Origin: Aulostomus chinensis | Lineage: Eukaryota > Chordata > Actinopteri > Syngnathiformes > Aulostomidae | Length of the DNA: 64,000 nucleotides | NCBI GenBank assembly: GCA_037954235.1 | Contig: JBBMOA010000012.1 | Coordinates: forward strand, 4,034,501-4,098,500 | Direction: 5' to 3' | Part shown: positions 51,003-61,967 of the stretch, in pieces | Numbering within the stretch: position 1 is the stretch's first letter | How the letters are laid out: each line of letters starts with the position of its first letter | Translations under genes and position numbers: made by a program | Notes under the pieces: generated by a model | Databases searched by the model: none | What the model was told of the DNA's origin: nothing | What the model saw: only the letters and a program-made list of their open reading frames with translations

Positions 51003-54000
51003 AACCTGCGTTCAGTCACCAGTCATTTGCTGAGAGCGTATGGAAAAACCCACCTTGCACCTCCATTTGATATCATCACAAATAAGACACATGACCTGGT
51101 CGCGACACATCCAAAGAGCAAAATATATTGAGTGTTCAGCGTCTTCAGCTCACTGCCAAACAAATGCGCGCTCATGCGTCCTGACAGTTGCTGCTTCTGC
51201 TGCTCTTGGCCAGAGGGGGCACCCAAGTCAACTCAGACAGAGTTCTTAGCAGCTGCTTTAAGGAGCCAGTCCTCAGTTCATTTGGAGAGATCGCTTCCAT
51301 ATTGTGACCTGAATGATGAAATTTAGATGACGGATTTGTTGTCTTCGCTCTCCAAATCTCATATTTCACAAAGACAGGAGCTCTGTGTCATCATGTTTGT
51401 TGTATTTGTCTTGTCGGCACGCTGCTATTTACATCATGTGATTTTTACTTCAGGCGATCCCACTGTTATCACAATTTTTCTTCGTTGTGATACTGCTCGT
51501 TAGCCTAACCTGTGTGTAAAATCGAGTTCATCTGCCAAACACTAATAACATTGGGAAGAATGCATGTACATCCAAAAATCTTGCATGATTTCAGTGCATG
51601 AAAACAGATGAATGAAGAGAGTTTGTTCACTTGATCTTACGATTTGTTTTTCTCGTCTGGGCTCAAGACGTGATAATTATATTGTGCAGATGGTAACGGC
51701 ATGTCAGTGCATTTGAAACACTGTGATCTCTGACAAGCTCCACGGGGGGGAACCCAGAGGCACCCAATCCAAAAAAAAAACCTGTTTTCGATTTTCCTCA
51801 TTTATTTAAAAAAAAAAAAAAAAAAAGGCGGTCATTATTTTTCAAATTCTTATGCAAAGGGGGTAAACATCACATTTTGATCTTGCACCCTGTCACCATT
51901 CAAGCTTTTAGGATCCTGCAGTAGGTGGAGTCTTCTCCTTCTGCCGCTTTGATGTTTTCTCCTGTTTGCCTGGTCCTCAGCTCCTCCCCTGCACTCCTCC
52001 CCTGCACTCCCTCAACCCAACCTACAATCCCACTCATGCACACTGCGGCCTCTCTTTCTCCTGAGTACCGCAAGGAGTAACCTATCAAGCCTTTGCTGAA
52101 GGATGTTATAAATGAAAATTTTTGACAATATTCCATCCACTTTGCTTACTGGCTTCAGTGATATGTGTTCCCCAGAATATTTTAGAAGAGAACTCATTTA
52201 ACTGTAGGCAGCAAAGGGAAGAAAAATGTATTCAATGGAGAGGGAAAAAAAAATTAGTTTCATATGTGTTTGTATGATTATGTTGTTTTGTATGCTCACG
52301 TGTGTGTATATTTGTGTTTAGACCAATAGGACTGCGCAACATGAAATGTGTACAGTAGTTGTTGAGGTCCTTGTGCTAATTCCCACATACGCGCCCCCCC
52401 CCCCCCCCCCCATCCATAGAATAGGAAGGCTACAACTTTCATGATGAAAATATATGAAGAGGTTTCGATTTCAATCCAAAATGTGATGTGACCAAAATAT
52501 AATCCAAAAGCCTAAAAGATTTCCATGAGTGTTTATCAATGTGACCCGTTACTCAATCATGAGAGCCCATCCCCTCAGAATTGAACTGCCATTTGAATGG
52601 ATATTAGGAGATGTAGCTTAACTAAATCAAAAGCTAGCTTCTCTTTCTGTGATAAAGGAACACAAATCATTGGTTCAGTTCCAAAGAGTGATAAAGGAAT
52701 CTATAAATTTTGCATTTACAAGATCCTGCAACGAAGGCGTTGTAAGTTACTCTTTCTGGGCACCGCAGGTTCGAGCAGCACCGACGTTAAGGAAAACCGA
52801 AACCTGGACAACGTGTCCTGCAAAGAAGGGGTGGGTGTGTCTGAACAGCTCCCAAATGGAAGTGGCCTGGGCAGTCGAAAGCGCCCCTTAGAAGAAGGAA
52901 ACAATGGCCACACACACTCCAAGTTCCGAGCCAAGAAGCGCAAGAAAACGCCAGGGCCGATCTTGCCCAAGAATGCCCTGATGCAGTTGAATGAGATCAA
53001 ACCTGGTCTACAGTATAAACTCCTGTCTCAAACAGGACCGGTCCATGCGCCAGTGTTTGTCATGACTGTGGAGGTCAATGGACAGATGTTTGAGGGTATG
53101 GGCCCAACCAAGAAGAAAGCTAAATTGAATGCAGCTGAGAAAGCACTGCGCTCCTTTGTCCAGTTCCCCAATGCCTCCGAGGCCCACCTGGCCATGGGTC
53201 GAACGCTGACAGTCAACACAGACTTTACCTCGGACCAAGCTGATTTCCCAGACATGCTCTTCAACGGCTTTGAGACCCCAACTGTACCCGAAGAGTCCTT
53301 CTATCTAGGTTCCAACGGTAGCACCTCTTTAAACTCACTAGGGGAGTACCCGCTGCCCACACCACCTGGCAGCAACCTTGTCCAGGCACCGTTGCCCCCT
53401 CCATCAGCATTCAGCTCACCCTCCAGTGGCAAAAACCCAGTCATGATTCTCAATGAGCTCAGGCCAGGCCTCAAATATGACTTTGTGTCAGAGAGTGGCG
53501 AGAGTCATGCCAAGAATTTTGTGATGTCAGTGACGGTGGATGCACAGACATTTGAAGGCTCAGGGCGCAACAAGAAGCTGGCTAAAGCCCGGGCAGCGCA
53601 GGCCGCTCTCTCAGCTCTCTTCAACATGCAGCTAGACCAGACGCCATCCAGGCAACCCATACCCAGAGAGGGATTACAGCTCCACCTACCCCAGGTAAGA
53701 GATTAGATTACTAAACCTTCACGATTGTCGTACCTAATCTGAAGTTGAGCCCAGTTTCTTTTGACGAATTTACTCCGCAACTAAACTTACAAGACATACC
53801 TCAATAAGTGCCTTGTTGTTGATCCCGTTTTCTTGAAGATGCTTCACCTCTCGTCCAAGAGGCTTTTTGAGTTCTGAAAAGCTGAAGAAGACTCTTGAAT
53901 TCAGTTGTGAAGTCTCTTGGATGAGATCTCAACACTGCAAAAAGTCAAAACAAGTATTGGCTTTTCTTTCCTGCTGTCAAACTTTGTGCTTTCATAGTTT

Positions 54001-57000
54001 TTTTTGTCCATTTTTATTTATTGAATTCTATTTATAAGTACTTTTTTCACCAGCCAGGCCTGCCCTTGTTAAAGCTCTGGTTATCACCAGGCCCTTTTTT
54101 ATTCCTGAAATTAGTCAAAAATGAAAATTCTCAGGAGGTTGGCTTTAAAGTCAATTTTAATCCTCTGAAAGTGCATATTCTTACACCTTGCTGTTAAAAG
54201 CCTCCACCGTTCTACTAGTTCTTCTATCTGTTGTGTCACAGAGGACATCGGCAGAGTTTGAACAACAACTGAAGTTGTTCCAGCGTTGTATTATGTATAG
54301 ACCTGTCCTGGATCTGTTGTCTCTTTCCTTTGCTATTTTAGGAGATTAAATCAAATCTTCATTCCCATCAGTTTAGCCGGGACGGGCGGGTCGCTGCTTG
54401 TGATGCCCGTGTCCAGGTGGACGGGAGCAGTCGTGTTGATGCGTGAAGCTATAAAACAGCAGAGTTCCCGTCCCAAAGCGTCTTTACGCTCTCTTCCCTC
54501 TTGTCAATGGGTTTATTTTGCACACGACCCACTTTAACAATAGCACACCCACTAATTGCTCTGTTAATTCTCAGTCGCTTGGTATTTACTCTGCAGCCTG
54601 TTTCCATCTGGCGAGTCACTCGTGGGTAGAACTCATTGGAGGCCTGTGTTTGAAAAATGTTCAGAAATAGAAGTTTTATATCTCATGGTTCATCTTGAGT
54701 TTTGATGTTCAAACTAATGTAAAGTGTGTCATTTCAGAAGTTTCCTTTTCTCACTCCTGAAATAAAACATTTTTTTGGAAATGCACTTTCATCGAAGTAA
54801 GCAAGTGGTGATTATTCGTCATTTCTACGACCTTGGCATTCCAAAGTTAAATGAACTGGCTACGAGTGGGTGACTCCAAAGTAGCAGGAAAGTAATAATC
54901 TCTTTAATTTGTGGTCATCCAGCCGTCATCTCTCCTCTTGGTTATCATCATTTTCTATCACATTAGTGCTGGATAAAGAGCCAGAGAAGAAGCTGGATCT
55001 CTCTGGAATGCCCACAAGTCTACGGCTGCTCGTCAGGCTTCCTTGTTCGCTCTTTTTGTGAGTCATCGTCAGAGGCGAGATGGTAAACCAGAGCTGTCAC
55101 GCCACTTCTAATGTAGCAAACGGCGTTGCTTGAAAGACAGTTAGGTGTACCTCAGGGAGTAAACCTAGTTTCTCTTGTTGCTATTTCGACGCTGGCTTGA
55201 CGCTTGTTTGCAGCTGAATGCGAACACTGTGACAGGTACATGGTGCTCCAGGGGAGGATAACATCAGACATGCTTTGTAAGCTGCCATATCTGACATAAG
55301 TTTGTGTTTGTTTGTGTGTGTGTGTGCGTGTGCGTGCGTGCGTGTGGTTACAGGTACTTGCTGACGCCGTCTCCCGACTGGTGGTGGATAAGTTTAGTGA
55401 ACTGACAGACAACTTCACCTCCCCCCATGCACGACGGAAAGTCCTCGCAGGGGTTGTCATGACAACAGGTAGAACCGAGGAGTAGATGGTTTTATGCAAC
55501 TTACAATTTTCTCGTGTTGCTCGTCTGAAAAGTCAGGTTGGTTGATGATGCAAGAGGATATTTCAACAGACAAATGATGTCACCTCAGAAAAGTGCAGCC
55601 TCCTCTCGAGATGTGAGGTGTAGGTGTTGGATCATTTTGATAACGTCCTTGACACTAAATGTGTTTGCTCATCATACAGTAGACCTCATAGCAAGCATTT
55701 CACCATATCTTGTGACGCATTGTTCTACGTTAAACCCGATGCTTGAGTGACTCTGGCTGGTAATCAGCCGGAGCAGCTACACCCACCATGTCCAGCGTGC
55801 AACACATCCCTGCTTTTAATCCGTATCGGTTTGTTTTGTCATCGCCGTCCTCGAGGCGTTGAAGTGATAGAATCACCATCGAAAGGACTCAATTTTCGCA
55901 ATGTGGCGTGTAGAATAAACCGAGCCAGTGTGGCGGCTTTAAAACGCCGCCACTCACCACTGATGTATCACGTTGTGCACGTCTCCAGTGTGTTTCAGGC
56001 ATAAAATTAAAGAAAAATTAGATTAATTAGCTCAGAACCCTCACAGGGGTATTTGTTCTGCATTTAATTGCTCTTATTTTTGATGTGTGATGAATGTTGC
56101 CAATAGTACTTTTCGGTTTCCTGTCAGTCTGTAGTTAAAACCAGCAGACCAGCCGTTTTAGGAGAAGCTCAAGAAGTAAGTTCAAGGTTGTTGTTTTTTT
56201 TATGTTCTCCCAAAAACCCGGCAGTTAATTTAAACAGGCTACTAGAATCCACCAGACTAACCGAAAACAGTTGGAGGTTTAACTTAAATGGCGTCAGGTG
56301 GAGGTTCGTCGTGGATCTTGAAATCTGGGGCTCAACCCTCAATGAAGCTGCTGCTGATATCCCAGCTGTCTGACCTCTGACCTCTCCTGAGCACTTGTTC
56401 GCATCATCAGGACGTGTCTTTTTGGATCCACTCAAGTTTTACACATAATGTTGGATCCACGACCTGCACTTACAGAACAGGAACTAACCCAGAACCAACG
56501 GCGCTGTCTCCCCCTCTCTCACTGCACCTGGCCGAGGCAGATGGCCGACCACCAAGAGCCCAGTTCCTGGAGCTTTTTGGTTTCCATCATCAGCTCCCTT
56601 CGATTGAAATGAAACGCAGGCGTGTGGCTTTAGACCACGAGAGATTTTGCTGTGATTTGGCATTAACTGACGTGACAGTGCGGGTCGACCTGTGGAGACC
56701 TCTGGTCTCAGCGCGCATCCACAAGTTGCGTTCATCTTTTTTTCCCCGTTTGGAAATTACTCATATGATGCAGAAGTTTGCAAGTGAATGTATCCTGCAC
56801 TCAGAAGAGCGTAAAATATCCATCTAGACGATAGCGCTGGACTCCATTGACGTGTGTGTCTTTGCTCCCTTTCCTCCCCTCCAGGGACAGATGTGAAGGA
56901 GGCACAGGTAATTTGTGTTTCCACAGGAACTAAATGCATCAACGGTGAGTACATGAGCGACCGCGGCCTGGCACTCAACGACTGCCATGCTGAGATAATT

Positions 57001-60000
57001 GCCCGACGCTCGCTCATGAGATACCTGTACACTCAACTGGAGTTCTTCCTCTGGTCAGTAACATTTATTTTTCCTCAAGCATATTTCATAGCTGGAAAGG
57101 AGATGTTGAAAACATTCATAAAGAGGAAGAAAAGAGGGCAGGCTTTTTTCAATGCAACTGGCTGTTTGTCTGTCACCATAGCAACAGCAAGGAGGACCAT
57201 CAGAAGTCAATATTCATGCATTGTGACAAGGGAGGCTACCGGTTAAAGGACAACATCCAGTTCCATCTCTACATCAGCACGTCGCCCTGTGGAGACGCCA
57301 GGATCTTCTCACCGCACGAAGCCGGCGTGGAGGGTACGACGGCAGACCCTCGCTCATCTCCTCTCCCTGGCTTTAGTTTCAGTCTCGGTCTCTCTGGAAT
57401 TCATGTTCAGCAGCAGTTTACTTCCTTAATTAAATCAGTCGGATTTCTTCGGACGCGTGGCTTTATTTAATTAGGATTTTACTGCAAAATAAACATTACA
57501 GTGAGATTTTTAAAAAGGACGCTGGACTAATTAGAGCGTTTTGTCATTCTTCGTCCATCCCAATCATCCTTCCTCCTGCCCCCCCCCCCGTGTCTCTGAT
57601 TAACCTCCCTCTTTCTCTTGTCAAAGTGTTTTCCATTGCACATGACAGACGGAATAGAAAAGAGCCACATTCAATTAGTCAGTGAATAGACGGCGTGTGC
57701 TGGCGGAGCAGCAGAAAGCATCGATAACATCATAAATAACGTCATGTTTGCCTGAAAGACGTCTCTCTTTTCATTTCCTTCAGACTTGAAAAAGTAAAAA
57801 ATGCAGCTCTTCTCACTCATCATTATCACTTTGGCCCCCCAGTTCTTTCAGCAGTGACCCTAAATAGAAGATGCTCCTCCCCGTCTGCGTGCACAGGTGT
57901 GGATGCCAGTGCTGGGGGGGGGGGGGGGGGGTCGCTCAATAATTGATGGTGTGCAATCTGTCAAATTGTAATCCTCAGATAAGGAAAACAAAGGAAGTGC
58001 ACACACAAAAATAAATCTGAAATGTACATTAATATTTACAACCATCGCTGATCTAATGAATGAAAACATGCCGTTTTTTTCATGACTCAGTCTGTTATGC
58101 AACCATAGGTTCTTAATGAACCATAAATAGATGAACAGGAATGAGTCATAAAACTCAGAAATAAGTCGTTGCACGTCTGGTTCCCTCAAAGTCAGCGGGT
58201 TTGTGGTTAGATGCCTGAAATAAGGTGAGCGGTAAACGCAAGCTTAAGATATTCTGATGTTACTTTCCTGTGGCATGAATACGTCAGTAAATACCACACT
58301 CGTGAATCTGGAAGTTTTTATGCGTCATTAAAAACTGCGGTTGCTAACAAGAGGCGAGCCATCCTCGCCGCGGTTTGTTTAAAGCCTAACTTGAGCTTTG
58401 TACTTGCAACAACTGCGTCTAATTACGTAAAAGCGTCATCGAGTCTTTCAGAACAAAACGTGCAAGTCACATCAGTTTCAGTCCAACACAAGACTTTACT
58501 TTGTGCAGTCAATCAAAGTCAATTGTAACGATCCTATTGGTTGTTAGGGGCCCGAAATAACAGCAGTTCATAATGTTCCAACATAGATCGATATCCACGT
58601 TATCGTATCGGTGAGCTCCACCCCTGCTGGTGGTCTGGGGAACCCTGTTGCCTGCTCAAGTACATCATCTCTGTAGTACTCTACAGGTATAATTACCCAA
58701 AACTCAGCCATGTCATGGAGAATTCTTACTCAGTCCTTGAAGTCTGCACGTGCAGCCATGTCATCACACTGAGAGCCTCCTCTGCATTCTGAGGAGGTTG
58801 CAGCAGAAGTCTGCTCCCCTGATTGTCCATCAGCATGTTGAAGTTGATCACTGTAATTAAAATTAGCACGTCTGTCCTTACTGGTTACTTCTAATTGCAA
58901 ACCTCAAGAAGTTTCCCCTCCTGTAGTTTGGTGTTTTCTACATGTGCGTGTCTGTCTGCCGTAGACCAAGGAGACAGACATCCCAATCGTAAAGCGCGGG
59001 GCCAGCTAAGGACCAAGATAGAGTCTGGCGAGGGCACCATTCCTGTGAGGTCCAGCAACACCATCCAGACCTGGGACGGGGTTCTGCAGGGAGAGAGGCT
59101 ACTCACCATGTCCTGCAGTGACAAGATCGCAAGGTGATTACTTTCCTGCGCAGCACATTTTGACCTTGACTCTTGATTTCTGTTGTAGAAAGAAAAAAAA
59201 AATCAAGCTGCGATTCCCAGACACCAAACTTTTCAGGGTTGGTAAACCTGTTTCAGTCAGCCTGGCAGGTTCATGTCAGTGATATTAAAGATATGAGTAT
59301 GAATATATAAAGTTTTCCAAATAGACAGTGGTTTACCTGCAATATTATGGGGGGGCCTAGTGCACGAGGGTCATGTTTGGCTTGCAGGTATTTTTTTTAT
59401 AAAGTCAGAGCAATTTTTTGTTGTTATTTTCTTTCTTTCTATGATTGCAGAATAATAAAACCTGACAGCGCAATGGAGGGACGTCCAGTTGACGTTTCAT
59501 GGCCAGTATTTGCTAATATTTGCCTTTCGTGGTCGACGATGTTTCACGCTTGCTTACTTATAGTAGCTGTGCGTCTCTCTGTTGTCATCGCGAATTTTCC
59601 GTGGAGACGGCAAAAATCTCAGATTTAGATGTGAAATTCCTCCTGAGATTTTTAATATATGCAAATAAGCACAAAAAAAAACAAACAAAAAAGGCGATAA
59701 TGCGGCACGGTCCAGTTGGCTTCTTCTGGGCACATTTGTCCGACTGCAGTCGTGTTTCATTTGCAAATGATTCCCAGTTATTGGGCCAAGTTGGATGTGT
59801 GGAGCCGGCGTCAGCTCACGGCTGTTTGAGCTGCAGCAGGAGACGTCAGGTATCCAGCGTCAGAGGCGGCTCTTACTAGTGTCACAGTTGCGTTTAAAAA
59901 AAGAACTTCAGCGCTTGACCTCAAGCACATTCGTTTCCTGGCTTTAATTTATGACAGGGTATGACATCACCGCCCGCCCTTGCTTTGTCAATCGGCCCAG

Positions 60001-60985
60001 TTATCGTGAGTCTATCATTTTTTTCAGGGACCGCCGTGGACAGCCGCGTTGATGGATCGTCTGTCCCTCCGGCATTTCTCTGCAGGCGGATCATCGAGTC
60101 TTTAGTCTCTGTCCATGTTCAAGGCAACCGTGTGCCACCCGTGTGATGAAGGGAGGCATGCTGTTGCCAAATGATAAAACTTCTCCATAACTCTTCTCAC
60201 CAGCCGCCCTCCTCCTCCCCCTCCTCCTTCTTCTCCTTCCTGGATCGTAATACCTCGGCTGAATGCACAGAATGATTGTGTGTATTTGATGAGGGAGATG
60301 TCTGCCACTAGTTGTTTGCACCGTCTGAGAAGTGTTGTTACCCCGTTCAGCTTGTCAGTGCTGCCACTAGATTCTGGAGTAAAGTCAGTAGAAGGCAAAT
60401 AAGAACATTTGAAAAGTAAATGTATTTCTCCTGGTCAGGCTTTACTAGACAACCAGGAGGAGATGGCACCAGTTGCAGCGTAGCCATGACAACACGCCGC
60501 CTCAGACTTGATCTAGAGCCTTAAAACCAGCAATTTAAATTATCCCTTACAGTTAAGATAAGGATTACGCACGTCTTCCTTCCACTGTGAGAAAAGATTA
60601 TACAAGGCTTCTCAGGCGGCTACCTTCTGCCTTCTCTTGGCACGGCTTTTAGCCAGGTAAGAAATGTGCTGCTCACCTGCTGCTGCCTCCCCAAGAGAGT
60701 GATTGATAGCCACAGGGCTGCTATTCAATACATTAACCGACTGCCACTCTTTGACCGTGTCCTCGGCGCTCCCCCTCCTTCCATATTGTTTTGCCCTTCC
60801 TCATTTTCCCTTTGATTACACGCTCAGCCCCGTGGCTTCGACGAGAACAAGCAGTTCTCCAGCGCATGTTGATCCCGCCTGAGCTCATTAGCAAACAGGC
60901 GAAGCTCTTATGGGTTATTTCTTCCTATTTGTCCTGTCGATATTTCCTCCGACGCTGATGCTCGTTTGTGTGTGTGTGTGTGTGC

Positions 60986-61042
<57 letters not shown>

Positions 61043-61304
61043 TAGACGCACAGAGCATAATATTGAGTAGCACAAACAACTTTTTCTTACTTGTTGCCAA
61101 TCAGAAATATAGACAGTTGACAGGAATGAAATTGAATGACTCTGGGGGAAAAAAAATAGTGTGTGTGTTTGTGGAGTGTGTTATATTCAGCTCTCAGGTG
61201 TAACACTGATGGTGTGTGTTATTGCGCTCGGTACAGACTCACAGCTGCGATTCAGAGATATCGTTTTTGCTCTCGCTCAGTTTCACACACAATGTCACGC
61301 ACCT

Positions 61305-61374
<70 letters not shown>

Positions 61375-61928
61375 CATTGTATATTGTAAAAAAATCACAC
61401 ACACAGTAGCCCCAGGTCTCACACTTGTATATTCCTCATGTTGGTAATTTCACACACACTCAGTCAGCCTGAAGTGAAAAGTGCTCTTCTACACTCCATC
61501 GATGTCTTGTTGCTGTTGATTTGTATTGTTTTAATCACCTCTCGCAGGGTTTTTATGGTCAGAGATGGCGGGTGGTGCTGGTGAGGGTGGGGGTAACCAC
61601 GCCCCCTTTTACCCCCCCGAATGACTTTTAGTTTTATTTCTGAATACCTGTACAGGATCATTCTTGTGTTGTTTGTTCCCAGAGACAATAGACAATAACT
61701 ACTTATCTATTAATTATTCGTCACTTATCTTTTCTGTCACGAGTCCTTTATTAGAGGGTGGTAAAAACTGCAGTATCTGTAGTATATCTTAGCAGTATAA
61801 CTAGATTCACCGAGCCTCCCCTGATGGTGCCTGAAGGCCCCCTGGGTCAGCCTCCCTCATGCTTTGAATACCTCTGATCTATATATTAACGCTTTAAAAG
61901 GCTCAAATCCCACCAGTACCCCCCCCCC

Positions 61929-61967
<39 letters not shown>

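Larger units (their letters stand above)
46952..52768 (+). other. adarb1: adarb1 intron containing the self-editing switch
   Basis: The 5.8 kb intron runs from GTGAGT to ACCGCAG. It contains a candidate TIR-bounded transposon (47192-48873) with a nested SINE, an AT hairpin (50934-50985) and the ECS and target arms near its 3' end. Between 48.9 and 50.9 kb I see only short microsatellites and unassigned AT-rich sequence. Confidence 0.85.
52597..52768 (+). other. In-frame open intronic leader upstream of the large exon
   Basis: From an ATG at 52597 to the acceptor, 57 codons (MDIRRCSLTKS onward) are open in the same frame as the large exon. Intron retention or an internal promoter could therefore give an ADAR2 with a different N-terminus. 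More probably the openness is chance combined with constraint on the duplex sequence. No homology is recognised. Confidence 0.25.
53695..55353 (+). other. adarb1: adarb1 intron with Penelope-type terminal remnant
   Basis: 1.66 kb, from GTAAGA to GGTTACAG. Only the remnant at 53825-53935 and the GT-rich tract before the acceptor stand out. Confidence 0.8.

Noticed and set aside
53008..53264. Minus-strand open frames across the dsRBD exon
   Set aside because: Antisense shadows of the well-supported adarb1 exon.
57334..58964. Search for a cassette exon like the human Alu exon
   Set aside because: No in-frame segment with good splice sites was found. The Alu source is primate-specific.
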